A stretch of DNA of 64,000 nucleotides from Vermamoeba vermiformis (lineage: Eukaryota; Tubulinea; Echinamoebida), in NCBI GenBank assembly GCA_045837725.1, contig JBEWZL010000127.1:248001-312000 (forward strand). The letters run 5' to 3'. A program made the position numbers and the translations under genes. Every line of letters starts with the position of its first letter. Positions within the stretch are counted from its first letter, which is position 1. Below are positions 12,511 to 24,519 of the stretch, piece after piece. Below the pieces are notes generated by a model. The model searched no databases. It had not been told where the DNA came from and saw only the letters and a list, made by a program, of their open reading frames with translations.

Positions 12511-12711
12511 GCTGGTTCGATGAACTTAAACCATTATTTAAACCTGCCCATGATTGTGTTACTGTGTTTAATAGTATTGCAGTACTCTGTCAATTCTGCG
12601 ACAAGATTTTTGTTCGTTTCAGAATTGACAGCGTGACGCTAAGTCGTATTCTTTATTAAATACTCTAGTAATTGAAGTGTTAAGCCTGAAGTAGTAAACA
12701 GTATTTATTAA

Positions 12712-13086
12712 TTATAGGAACGTTACAATCAATACGAAATCAAATATCAACCCTGCGTATTGAATGAGCGGGAGTGTTGCCCTCGAACCCTTTCCGAGAT
12801 CCACTTCAGTCGTAGGAGGTGATGTAAAGGTACGGCTCACTAACAGAGACTGGTTCAAAGAGCAGTGGTTAACTATTGCTAGGTGGTGCGTCAACGACGG
12901 CGAAGGCCAATGTGTCGTTGGTGCGTTCAGTGGTTCACCATCTTGCGGCTCATTACTAGGTGCAACACAAGCGGCGCTTGAGGCTCGGGCGAACGGACTG
13001 GAGATGTTTGGCGTCTTCAATGGCAGTGGGGTGTTCGCTTGGAGGGCTCGACCTAAAACGACAAAAAAACTTACAAATTTCACCAA
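12712..13086 (-). pseudogene. Duplicated, truncated tail of the kelch surface-protein gene
   Basis: The minus-strand reading contains APSNEP, SPPTTEVDLG, PLIQY and a final VTFL, which match the Pro/Ser stalk and hydrophobic C-terminus of the intact kelch gene at 14146-15673 (VAPSNEP, SPTTEVDLGN, PLIQY, VIIVTFL). The kelch domain itself is absent and the stalk has diverged. It is a partial copy created with the tandem duplication of the secreted gene. Both strands stay open over most of its length, so expression cannot be excluded, but no signal peptide or splice joint to a complete gene is visible. Confidence 0.75.
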
Positions 13087-13172
13087 GCATTAACGTAAGA
13101 TTCTAAGCGCAATCCTTTAAACGGATACAAAAATATGAGAAAAAGGTTTTTTGCACTAATAATAATCAATTA

Positions 13173-13793
13173 TTAGTTTTTTTTATTTCTAGTCTGTGCA
13201 TGGAAGCACTCGTAATGTTGAAATTCATTCGGGTATTTCGAGCATGAAGTAATAGGTGTTACGCTTTGATGGTCTTGTCCTTGGCAGTTGTTCTCCTCGT
13301 AAGCTGTAGCGAACACATCCGCTGCACCGCACGACCAGATCCATGATTTGGAAGGATAGTACACATCCGGCACGCATCTGTCAAGTGGAGTAGCGGTCGC
13401 TGTTATAATCGAGGTGCAATTGTCTGTCGTATAACTGACCAGCACATAGTCCTGCGTTTGCAACAGCGCTGCCCAATCCGGCGTGTCGGCGGAGCAATCG
13501 AAGTAATGACCACTGGGGTAGCATGTACGTAAATCATATTGAGTTTTTTCTTCGCACATAAAGCATTCAGCATCGCGACAGCTCCAGCTGTACGCGGTAT
13601 TGCTATCAACACATTGAAATTTGGAATAACGTCCGGTGTGTATTTTAGCGCAGTTGCCATTGTTTCCTACCACCCAAGCGCTGAAGGGATTCGTTGAATT
13701 AGTTTTGCAAGTTCCCATGAGCTCCCAGTCGCAATAAATTGCGCCTAGAAAAGCAAAAATCACCAAAAAATATTTTAAATACATTGTGAGCAC
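13173..13793 (-). CDS. Secreted Cys-rich protein, copy 2
   Basis: Single-exon paralogue of the gene at 11783-12388, 206 residues. It starts with a signal peptide (MLTMYLKYFLVIFAFLGAIY). The Cys pattern is kept almost position by position: CRDAECFMC, LRTCYPSGHYFDCS, DRCVPDVYYPS and ENNCQGQDHQSVTPITSC. Differences cluster between the Cys residues, and copy 2 has a few extra residues before WSCG and at the C-terminus. The 3' ends of both genes are almost identical at DNA level. Predicted secreted, disulfide-rich; function unknown. Confidence 0.75.
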   Translation of the reverse strand: MLTMYLKYFLVIFAFLGAIYCDWELMGTCKTNSTNPFSAWVVGNNGNCAKIHTGRYSKFQCVDSNTAYSWSCRDAECFMCEEKTQYDLRTCYPSGHYFDCSADTPDWAALLQTQDYVLVSYTTDNCTSIITATATPLDRCVPDVYYPSKSWIWSCGAADVFATAYEENNCQGQDHQSVTPITSCSKYPNEFQHYECFHAQTRNKKN

Positions 13794-14082
13794 GAGAAGT
13801 TCTGTTGAGTTACGAGAAGTTCTGTTGAGTTGTGGTTACAAGCGTGAAATCCGACTCAATAATCAGAATGTCTCAAGTGCTGTCCTGAAATGATGACATT
13901 GGACTCGCTAATTAGCATGTCCCAAGTACGGTCCCGTGTATGATACAGGATACGGGACTCTACTGGTTATTGAGCAATCATCAAGATCATTGTTAATTTA
14001 TTGTCAGGCTGGAAAGCGATTTGAAACGGTAAAAAAACGTGTGAGTAACGCGGCGAAATCCCAGAATTTTTCAGTTTGCTTT

Positions 14083-14124
14083 TTTGGCCTTGAAAACCTT
14101 CTCCAACGAGCTCCTAAAGCGTCC
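14083..14124 (+). pseudogene. Fragment copied from the 3' end of the importin-like gene
   Basis: About 36 nt (GGCCTTGAAAACCTT followed by an ACGAGCTCCTAAAGCG block) match 11442-11484 inside the last exon of the importin-alpha-like gene with only two or three differences. It sits directly beside the 3' end of the intact kelch gene. This shows that the duplication unit, or the ancestral arrangement, included the end of the importin-like gene. Confidence 0.65.
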
Positions 14125-14145
14125 ATTAACTTTGCGTTTATTTCA

Positions 14146-15673
14146 TTATAGGAACGTTACAATAATAACGAGCATAAACATCGAGTTTTCATATTGAATT
14201 AACGGTGTCGCAGCCGAAACGTTTCCGAGATCCACTTCGGTCGTAGGAGATGATGCTAAAGGCACTGGCTCACTAACAGAGACTGGTTCGAAGGGCGGTG
14301 GTTCACTAATGCTAGGTGGTACGTCACCGATCGGCTGCTCGGTTGTTATTGGTTCACTAACGGTTGGCTCATTACTGGGCGCAACAGCGTATGGCGGTGA
14401 ATGTACTGGAGGTGATTGCGGTGCGTCAGTGGGCACTGTTACAGGAATACTAGCGCTGGGCACTTCAATTGGAGGGCTGGTCCTATAAATTGGAGTTCGA
14501 AAAAAAGTCGAAATTTCAGCAGGTGATGATTCACGTACGATGCTTCGCATAATCCAGTTACATTACTGCACATAGTGTTTGCAGGGCATGACAAGACGCA
14601 TTTAGCCACGAAATGCTTGACGGAAGCTGCTCCATTTAAAACACCGCCAAAAATATGAATAGATCCGCCAAGCTTATGAACGATTGGACCATTCATTCCA
14701 AACGGAAGAAAGTCGTGCTTCGTAACTGCCAAATTAGTGAAGTTAAATGATTGAACGCTGGTTGCGCCAAACAGCCATCCGTTCTGGGGAGGCGGGAATG
14801 AAGTCCCACCAATAACCCAAAGATCATTCTCGTGCACGAAACTGCCAAAGTTGAATACTGGCGATTGCAAGTACCCAAAGGGCGCTCCCATTGGCACAAC
14901 AATAATTTGTTGCGATCCGATCCCGAAGAAAGCTCCGTTATATTGAACAACCTGGCTGAGGGCTTGGGTTGTCAACGGCATAGCAACGCTTTCATATCTA
15001 TCTTCTTTAACGATGTAAGTGACTTTCATATTATTGGTAGACGACTTTGTGAACAGCACAACATTTCCTGTGGTCTGATCCGTGACACAAAGCGGAGAAG
15101 TCAGCGACGGATTCATTACTGGCTCCGAAGTCCAAGTGTCACTCTGAATATTGTATCTATATGTCGATTGTGGAGGTAGGCCGGGAGCATCAATTCCTCC
15201 TGAAAAGAATATTAGCTGATTACGGCAATATTAAAAAAGAATTGGATGATATGATATTATAATATTTCACCGGTCGATCAGTCAATCAATGAACTTATTA
15301 TGAAATACTATAGCTTAGAATTACCGAAAAACTTGAGAGTGTCTTCGCCGATCTGGGCGACACAAGCCCCTTTGATTCCAGCAGGTGCTGTATTTCGACT
15401 AGTAACCAAATTTGATGTCGCATCATATACATAAACAGCTCCTGTTAGGCTAGATGGTGAAGTAGATCCTCCAAAAATGTAGATGTGATCTCCGACAGCA
15501 ATAGATATCAGCGTGTGCAAGGCCAACTGGTAACGAAGAGTTTGTATCTTCTACAAAAGCAAATCCAGCCACTCTACTAATGAAAACTGCTTTCGGTTAG
15601 TCGGATGAAGTGCGGCAAAGCTTATCTTACCAAGGCAGCAAATTGCCAGACAATAAACTCTTAACTTCGTCAT
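14146..15673 (-). CDS. Kelch-repeat surface protein with Pro-rich stalk
   Basis: Predicted extracellular kelch propeller attached to the cell surface. The first exon encodes a signal-peptide-like MTKLRVYCLAICCL. Kelch-type blocks follow: VGDHIYIFGGS, LWVIGGTSF and LGGSIHIFGGVL. A Cys-rich segment (CVLSCPANTMCSNVTGLCEA) comes next. A GTACGT intron then leads into a Pro/Ser/Thr stalk with repeats such as VAPSNEPTVSEPI, and a final hydrophobic stretch (FMLVIIVTFL) that could be a GPI-signal or membrane tail. Problem: near 15515-15530 the frame from the signal exon (through SLPVGLAH) and the frame of the first kelch blade do not join with visible splice sites. A missing CA in a CACA run would explain it. 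This may be a real frameshift, an assembly error or an unseen intron. Confidence 0.68.
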
Positions 15674-15754
15674 TCTTGAAGCTACTGTGGTCATTGATGC
15701 AACTGTATCTGCATAAAAGACCGCACTGTTCACATGATATCTTCGTTGTGTACA

Positions 15755-18700
15755 ATGCGGCGAAAATCCCGCCACGTTTTTTCAAATCGCCGCCTTGTAG
15801 AATGCACCACAATTGATGCAACTAGCTCAAATGTAATTTATTTGGAGGTAGAAATTAGTTTGCTGTTCCAAATGAGGAGCGGAGTAAAGATCGAACAAAT
15901 CCAGCCGTCTAAAGCAAAAAAGCGAAAGAGAGCTGAAATAGACGAGATCTATGACGAAAATGGGAAAAATTACCCTCGTTGCCTAGGCCTAAAAAGAAGG
16001 CGGCTCGCATCGAGGAAGTGGAGCCCAAAAATTCTTCAGGTTAATTTTTTTGTTTAAAATCTCATGAAATCCGTATTTCTAATAATTATTTTTGAAGGCC
16101 GAAATATTGTACCTCCAAATAATCTTGATGCAATTGTCCGTAAACGCACTTTGGAATTTGTTTCGATGGAATGCGATCCGTGGGTGTCTTTGTTGCAATG
16201 TCCGCTTGCATCTCCTACCTATAACAAGTAAGATACAAAACTTTTATTATTGTTTACTAATTCTGCTCAGACCATTACCGTACGAAAGAGCATTATTACC
16301 AGCAGGCATGCGCCATTTTGTTCTGTGGAGTCTTTATCCAATGACGCGTTCCGTTGACCAGTTCATCGCATCTCTCGATCCAACCGTTACATCTTTTTTC
16401 GATAGCCTGCAACGAGTAATGTAAATATCTAAACGTATTAAATTCTTATACATCTTTTTAGAGCTTAGACAAAGGAACGTATAGCTTTAAATCATTAAAA
16501 CAAGCGATGCAGCCAGCGAAGTTAAAAGTGCGCCAATTCGTTACGCAGATTTGCAGTTGATAGTGAACTTACTCGTTCTATTCTAGACTGTTGCAAATAA
16601 GCTTCCGCCAGACTTCGAAGCAATTATCTACAAGCTCTGGGACAATCTCTTCGTGCTTTCACAGAAACAGCAGAACGGTTCTGAATGGAGCGAATTGGAT
16701 CACGAAAAAAATCTTTATTCCGTCATTGATAGTCTTTTTTTGCGGAAGTTTCGTACCTCATCGTATGATTATAATAGCCATGGTATTAAATAATAACGAC
16801 CTCCTAGAAACCGAGATAACAATTTACGTGCTAATTTTCAGTTGTCGCAAGTTTTTGACGAAGACGAATGTATTTTGCTGCTCGGTGAAAATGAAGAAAA
16901 AGACAGCACTGCGATAGGTCATAAGGACTCGTACAAGTTATTTGAATTATCGAGATGGATATTACACGACTTTCGCTAAACGAGGATTCAATCAAATTTC
17001 AACGTATGGAATATTGAACGGCGGTCGGAAATTCACGTTATTTGAATTCACACGTGAAAGTGAAGAAAAAAAATACAACGTGTGTTGGACCCGCGATGAA
17101 AATGATGTTACTTTCACGTACTGCTTTGAAGATTTTGCGAAAATATTGAAGGTCTTGGTCGTGCTGTGGATTTCATTAACTGCCACCGAGACTCGCATTC
17201 AATATCTGATTGATAATCCTGCCGCACGCAGTCAAGGAGACACTACGAGTACGTTCATCGCACCAGAGAAGCTCGATCCAAAAGCAGTAAAGCTCTCGTC
17301 CAAGGTAGTGGGTTAGTTAATAAGTCTTGCCTAATCCGAGTGATTACTAATCACGCCATATAGAGACAAAAAGCAAGGCACAGAGGCGAAGATTCAAACT
17401 CGAAGAGGATGACGGAGAAAAAGAAATTCACAAGCGACAGTTTGAAGATAACGACGATTTCGAGGATGAAGATGAGGGAGAAGAAGAAGAAGAATATGAA
17501 GAAGAAGATACGAGTGAAAGTATGGATAATAGAGTGTGCGAACATCGCAAAGAACAAGACAACAGCTTCCAATTCAGTGAATTATTTCCTGCTAGCTCCA
17601 AGTTACTTGGCTACGTAGTGTCACGCGAACGACTTAAAAACATCAATTTTATGGGATTTCAACTAGCAAAGGTGACCGGTCGTCAAAGGAATTACTAAAC
17701 CATATCAATACTCACTTATGATTCAGTGGTGCTACGCCAATAATCGCTCTGTTCCTTACGAAGTTGAAATAATATCGAAATTTCCGTTGGAAACAATTCC
17801 GCAGCCAATCAAATGGGCCTCAGTCGATGACAACAAATATCACGTGATCGTATTCAACGGGCATTATCATTGTCCGACAACAGCACTGCGAAGATTTAGA
17901 CAACATGCTTTTGATTTCATAAGGGTACCGAAGCTCAATGTTACCATATTTGGCAAGTTGTTCTAATTTTAGCTCCGTAGACATTACAATTCATTCATGA
18001 AAAAGGTTATGTCCACGGCGATGTCAAACTCGACAATACATCGTGTGATATGGATAGAGACTCGTTTCACTTGTTTGACTTTGATCACTCGTGCAAAATA
18101 TGCGAAGGTAAGTCTGGAGCCATGTTGTTGCAGGTCTCAAGCCCTATCTAAGATTACTTTTTAAACTGAACCTTCGTAATTATACTGTCATTGAGGGGTA
18201 CACTAGCTATCCCATATGGAAGACCACGTGACCGTGGTTTATAGCAGCAAACGCCGAAATATGAGAACTAACAAACAAAAATTGAATTAGCACCACGATT
18301 AAAACTAATATTATGTTCTCTTATTACAGTGTCGGCTCATAGGTTTGGCACACGAGGACACCGTGCGCCGGAATATCTTCTCACGGGCAAGTACACTGTG
18401 GCCGCTGAAATGTTCAGTATCGGAGTTTGGCTCATTGAGTGGGTATGCACAACTGAATTGATTTAGACGAAAGGCAATACGACTAACTAAAAATATTATT
18501 AAAATCAGTTCTTTCAACAAAATGTGCCAACAATCCTCGCCAAATTTCGTCCCACATTCTCACTTGAAGACAACGAACCAAATGCAGTCAGAGTCTTATT
18601 AGAGATATTTGAAGAGTAAGCCGAATGATGAAAACAATTGTTATTTACTTAATATTCAGATATGCGGATTCGAAACCGTACGCCGAGTTGTGGTCTAGCC

Positions 18701-18960
18701 ATTGCAGGGCAGTAGATCGCGGTCAAGAATCTTCTTGGAAAACACTTCATGTTAATGAGACGCAATTTCAGCACTTGCGAGCAATGATTCGTGATTTGTT
18801 GAACGAAGATCCAGCAAAACGACCGAGTTGCCAAGATTTACTGACAAATCCGAAGTACAGCCCATTCTTGGACATGTCTGATAATAAGTCGTTGGTCATA
18901 CCAAAGTCGAACAGAATTAAGGTTACCAAGCACAAAATTTATTCTCCAGGATACGCTTAG
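15755..18960 (+). CDS. Protein kinase-like protein with acidic insert (N-terminus unresolved)
   Basis: Many-exon gene. The C-terminal part has protein kinase signatures: HEKGYVHGDVKLDN (catalytic loop, HGD in place of HRD), FDFDHS (DFG position with Asp kept and Gly replaced by Asp), and HRFGTRGHRAPEYLLTGKYT (APE region). MFSIGVWLIEW and a final DLLNEDPAKRPSCQDLL block follow. Upstream exons contain a helical region (about 16590-16790) and a Glu/Asp tract (about 17440-17520). I could not place the glycine loop or the ATP-binding Lys with confidence. The start at 15755 is only the nearest ATG after the divergent kelch promoter, and the first two exons do not join cleanly, so the 5' model is a guess. 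It could be an atypical or inactive kinase. Confidence 0.6.
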
Positions 18961-19049
18961 CGGCGTTCAAACTTAAAAAGAGACTATTCATGCAAATAAA
19001 TAGTAAAATCCCACACGATGTAACAAATACGTAGATTTATTACTTAATT

Positions 19050-22000
19050 TCAAATTTGTATGAATTTGTTGGAGTAATATTGATTAAAGTCCAATCTGAA
19101 ACTCAAATTCGCGAGATGATGATTCAGATCCGGAGCTGCTCCGAGAGCCTCCAACAACAGTTTCAAATACTGCTCAAAATTATCTTCGAACTTCTTCATC
19201 GTAGCCAAGTAGCTCTTGTCACCATGCATCTTGCTGATTTGTTCGCGTGCGGCTTGTTCCTTGGCTTTTTCACGTTCTTTCCACGTGTTGTAATTCGCCG
19301 TGGACTGTGCACTGACAGCGACAGGTTGACCGCCACGAGGAGTGATGCCGCCACTTCGTCGCGTGTTCGGCTTGAGCGTAGATGGCGCGGGCTGGGCAGG
19401 CTGTTGTTGCTGGTTGCTCGTGTTGGCCGCGATATTTTCTTGGATCGTGGTAGCATCCACTGCAATAGCCTTCAAGAGTCGCTGGTGGTAGTTCGCGAAG
19501 ATTGAACAAACAGACAACAACTTGCTAATGATTTTGATCATGTTGGGATCGGTCAGCAGACAGTTCTTCAAACACTCTTGAACGAATGTCTCGTGGTACT
19601 GCAACAAATCATCGACCGTGTCACTCTTTGAAATTTCAAAATGATTAGTCTGAAAGTCTATGGCTAAAACCTTTCTCGCGCTTCATTACCTTTTCCACGC
19701 TGTCCACAAACTTGAGCCAGTTAGGTTCAATCACCTCGTAGAACATGTAATGTTGCAGTGTTTGAACGAAGTGCAGCATGCGTTGACGGAGTTTGTGCGC
19801 TGGATTCAAAATTGACCTGACCAGCACACCGTTAATACATAGCTTAAATAACTCATACTTAAATAAGACATACCATTCGCTGGCCTTGATGTTAGTGCGG
19901 TACAATGTGTGCATGGCTAGGGACCAAGCCTGACCGAGCTGACGGTCCAACACGACCGCGCTGAACAAGTGGCGGAAGATCGATTGATAAATGTTCATCG
20001 TCTTCTCGTTCAAGATCAAATAACGCAGTGGCCACTCGCTGTTGTACAACAGACTCAAGGCCTCGAGACCGGTCAATGACAGTGGCTTGGCGGCCTTTGT
20101 GCCGTACTCCGCGGCTGTTCCCGCGTCCTCAGGTTGCTGAATCATAAAATTTTTGGTTAATTAATGCTCGGTTGTGAAATTAATATGGGGTGTATTAGGG
20201 ATAGCAAGGTAAATATACTTACGTTGATAGACAATATTTGCAGCAATTGTGAGATAAAATTGGTCGTGTTCAAAGTGCAAGTCAAATTGTCCGTAAAGTC
20301 CTCGTCGCTCTCGCCAACAAAATCTTTTTCAGCCACGCCGTTATTGTCGCCATTCTCAGCTTGAATCAGCTTGTTACTCAACGTGTCCAAATGAAAACTG
20401 GTCGCTGTCGATGAATTGCTCACTGTCTTCAATGCCACGTCGAACAAACTTTGCAAGTTTTTCAAGTCAATGTCCGTCGAATTCTTTTTCAATTCTTCTT
20501 CGGCAATGTCCAAGAACTGCACGTAAAAGTTGCCTTGTTCCATCAAAAAGTAGTTTTTGATCGTGCTACAAGAGAGTTCATTCAGTTAATATATTTCAAT
20601 AGGCATATTATAAATATGAAAGTACCTTAATTGTTCCAACATTCTGTAGTCTTTCAACAATACGTTCAATAACTTCTTGCTGGCAAATTTGTACGCTCTT
20701 TCAATCTTCTCCGCGTGACTGGAAAAAAAATAAAATTAGATCCAAAAATAAACTATTATTTCTAAATTTGGAAAGGACTTCCTTAATAAGCAACACAAGA
20801 CTACATTTTAAATTTATGCAATGATTGAACGTAAAATATCTAAATTAGATCCGAAATTAAGTGAATTCAATATCTTACATTCGCTCATCAGTGCTGAATA
20901 TGAAGCCCTGTTTCTCGTCCAACAACAACTGCTCGTCTTTATCATCACGTGGCTCGATGGCATCCACCGCGTCGTGCTGCTTGTTGTGGTTCTTTTGCGT
21001 GGTGTAGTTCTGACACTCTTTGATGAAATTAATGTACTTGCCAGTGATCAAAATCTTGTTGCGCATCTTTTCTAAAAATACGACCACTTGACCGTCTCGC
21101 GTCGTGTACGATTGTTCCCAGTACCTACAACAAAAACAACATTAATAACGATACTATATTTGGCCACTGTCAATAACTTTGATGTGGTTTTTTACGACTT
21201 TGGCAGTACCACAAGCAAAGCACTTTACAAAGTTATTTCCACAAAATATATTTGAAAGCTATCGAAATGTGACGTCAAATTTACGACGGATCCAGTTACG
21301 GATCAAAAATTAAAATGCTGGAAGTCGCAGTCACAGCCATTTGGTTACGTAATTATTATTATTGTCAGTAGGAGAAGATTAATATAAGCACAAATAAATG
21401 CAAGAAAAATCGGTACTTACGCGTCATTAAAGTGACTTTCATTGGTCTTGATTTGATTCTGTTTCACGCAAAATTCGCAGTAAGGATCGCGCACGACACC
21501 GTTGTAGACCCAAAGTGTCAACATGTCAAAGTACGGCTGCGAGGCCTTGGTCAACAAGTACGTGAACAACTCTTCGGTCTTCTTGTCACTGTGACAGCAG
21601 TATTAGCACGTGACACTTATTGAGCCGTATATTAGCTACTATATGTCCTACCTAACAGCCGTCACGGACTTGTTGTAGATTAAATTGATTAAATTTCCTC
21701 CACGTGCTTCTGTCGCGGTGGCATCACGTGTAATTTCCTTCAAAAGTTGAAGTACTCGCATTGAAGGCTGAACGTAGAACCAAAATTTCTGCGTTGCAAG
21801 AGCGTTAGTCGATTACCATAAATGGAAATATTCATAATAATTCGTCACGTGCCTGCAGGGTCAATTTGCTCTGATTGTGAAGAGTTTCGAGTTGAGCAGC
21901 CAAGACCAAGTAATCCTTCAGCAAACTGTTCAAACCATCGCACAACGCGTGATTGACCAATCCGTATTCAAATTGCATGCGCGTATCGATAAACTTCGAG

Positions 22001-22745
22001 ATCTCGATAAAATCAGCGCACACGGCCAAGATCCGTTGTGCTAACAATCTTAGAGATTCGTCTAATCAACCAATTAGTATGTAATAAGGTATATAGTGCT
22101 CTATTAGCCATACTTATCGAGGAATCTATGATGAAGTTGACTTCTGGAGCGGATGTACCGGCTGTTTTGGCCTGAGGCTTGATCCGAATATAAGCGCCTT
22201 CAATGCCCTTAATAGAATATTAAAATATTTCCATTTCGATAAATATATCGCGTACCATCATTAAATATAATAAATCATCAATTATAAGCTTCTCTTGGTT
22301 CGTAAGGGTAATCTGATCGGCGGGTTTGACTGGCTCCTATTCAAAATATAATTATTATTATTATGCCTGCAATGTATTTTCTTTATATGTATTTACTGAA
22401 GGAATAGCACTATTAACACGAGCAAAATCATCGCCGATAAAGGGACGAGAGTTGATCCAGTCTGGAACAGGAACTGTAATTGAAATTAATTAGTATTAAT
22501 TATCAATATTAGTATAGTGTAATTGACGTACCTTTATTTATATGATCCGTGCTTGCCTGCGCCTATAGAAATATTACTATTAAATATTTTCAGGTGTTAA
22601 TTGTCGTAGTCGAACATTCATTATAAGGCCGTAATAATTAAAGCTGCAATTAATTTTTGCCCAATTATTATAATAATTTGTCAGATTGCAGGCGAAATCT
22701 GAAACCGGTTTGATCAACTACTAAACTTGTTTATAGACTTACCAT
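19050..22745 (-). CDS. TUBGCP2: Gamma-tubulin complex component 2 (GCP2)
   Basis: Core subunit of the gamma-tubulin ring or small complex that nucleates microtubules. Family blocks appear in order: FIDTRMQFEYGLVNHALC and PYFDMLTLWVYNGVVRDPY (N-terminal GRIP1), KIERAYKFASKKLLNVLL and FLMEQGNFYVQFLDIAEEEL, then WPLRYLILNEK, FRHLFSAVVLDRQLGQAW, EVIEPNW, FVQECLKNCLLTDP and LDFNQYY (C-terminal GRIP2, gamma-tubulin binding). These match GCP2 rather than GCP3-6. About ten introns. The first exon appears to be the ATG alone (22743-22745), followed at once by a GTAAGT donor and then GCGCAGGCAAGC (MAQAS). A Gln/Pro/Ala-rich linker lies in the C-terminal domain (about 19320-19450). Confidence 0.88.
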
Positions 22746-22961
22746 TATTTACAAATTAATGCACGAATACTTTATGTACATATAATAATTTTTAAATGAA
22801 CAATTAAAATATTGATTTGAATTGAAAGGCGGGAACTTTGGCCGAAATTTTTTGGGCTGATTTTTGTAGATAGACCGGAGTTTGTGCTACTCGGAGTTGT
22901 GAGACAAGATACTCACATAATTAATGTAAATAACACACATGTACATATATTTTAGATCATA

Positions 22962-24444
22962 ATGTTTAAAGCAGCAGTTTGTCGTGCTTGCATCAGGCAG
23001 TAAGTGTAGAATTATTGGCCACTTGCAATCGTGTAATCGTATAAATATAGGCACAAAAATGTAAATATCAAGATAGATAGTATGTACAGGGCAAATTACA
23101 AGAAGAAAACATTCAATCTGAGTTCATCTCGTCTATTCACCAGACTATTTTCAGGTAATTATTTAACATTTTAATTTATTGATCACACGTGTACTAATAA
23201 TGAAACAATCATCTCCTTCATTTTTTCTGATTTTACAAATATCACAAGAGATCGCGAGACCCATCAACGGCTCAATCTTGATATCTATAGACCTCTACGT
23301 ACCATATAATATTAATATTTTACGTAGTTTCGCGTGCCCTACGTGCAACTTTGTATGATAAGCTTGGCATTCCTGAAAACTCCACCATAGAGGTTGTCAA
23401 ACAAGCCTACTTCGAGGTGCGATAAAATTGTCTCGTGCATAATACGTAAATTACCTATACTAATAATATCTGCCATTAGTTAGCCAAAAAGTACCACCCA
23501 GATCAGACAAAAAATCCGTTGGATCACGAGAAGTTCCTCGAGATTAAACAAGCCTACGAGGTACGTTACGACCCCAACAATAGGCTATAATCATAACTAA
23601 CGTCTTCTATATGACTTTAGCTCCTTCGCAATCCGGAAACTAAAGCTTCATATGATGCGTCAATGAAGTCTTATCGAGCTGGCACAGATGAGCTAGAAAA
23701 CATATTGCGAAAGATGCGTGAACAGCAACAACGTGGATATAAGGACTATAGTAATTCAACCAATCAAGCATACAAAGAGTGGGCTGAAAATCAAAAGAAG
23801 TATTATAATATGAAAAAAGATTTTCCGCAGGGTCGCGTAAGGATCTGGTGCTCGATAATGATGAGAATCTAACAACGTATTAATGTGATTATACAGGCCA
23901 CTAAGCAACAGAGTCAGTTCTTTTGGTCAATGACTGCGATTTTCTGCCTCACATTTTTAATAATTTTCATGATCAGCCGAGAGAAGGCTAAACAGAAGTA
24001 AGAGGGCTTAACAATTCCGTTTAGCGTGTTTTATACTAATGTTATTCCCATAGACCAAGAAGGCGTGGCGCTACGCCGTATCCGATCCACTCTGTTCGGA
24101 TTCCACATTACTTCCGCCGCGATCTGCTCAAAAAACAAATCGCTTATCAACAGTTTAGATATGTAGAAGATTATATTAGCAAATCTGGCGACCCGAATGA
24201 GCTTCCTAACACAGAAAGCGCTGCAAATACTTCTCCAGCACCAGCGGATCCAAACACATCTGGAGCTCCGCTGATCGAGGCAGCCAAACCCGAAGAAATG
24301 TATATAGCTACTATTTCTCATATAGGTAACGCGCCTAAACAATTTAAAAGGGTTACGAGAATAGACGAGAATGGCAACGAAATCACTGAACTCATCCAGA
24401 CCACAAAACAAGTCGCAGGGGCAACAGTTAGTGCACCGGCCTAA
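22962..24444 (+). CDS. Membrane J-domain protein (DnaJ/Hsp40), probably mitochondrial
   Basis: Co-chaperone that should stimulate an Hsp70 ATPase. The Arg/Lys-rich, acid-free N-terminus (MFKAAVCRACIRQ, then SSSRLFTRLFS) looks like a mitochondrial presequence. The J domain follows with YDKLGIPENS, AKKYHPDQTKNP (the HPD motif is intact), KFLEIKQAYELL and a final YDASM. There is no G/F region and no zinc finger. A single membrane segment (FFWSMTAIFCLTFLIIFMIS) is encoded in a later exon, then a basic PRRRG stretch and an Ala/Pro/Asn-rich C-terminal region ending at TAA 24442-24444. This is a type III (C) J-protein. The mitochondrial location is inferred. Confidence 0.8.
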
Positions 24445-24519
24445 TAAATGATGCGCCATTCAACAATTATACTATTACACTTAATTGATGTACAATAATA
24501 AGGTGAACTAAGGTGACTT

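Noticed and set aside
12764-13093. Plus-strand frame as a separate gene
   Set aside because: It is antisense to a duplicated kelch tail; the homology lies on the minus strand.
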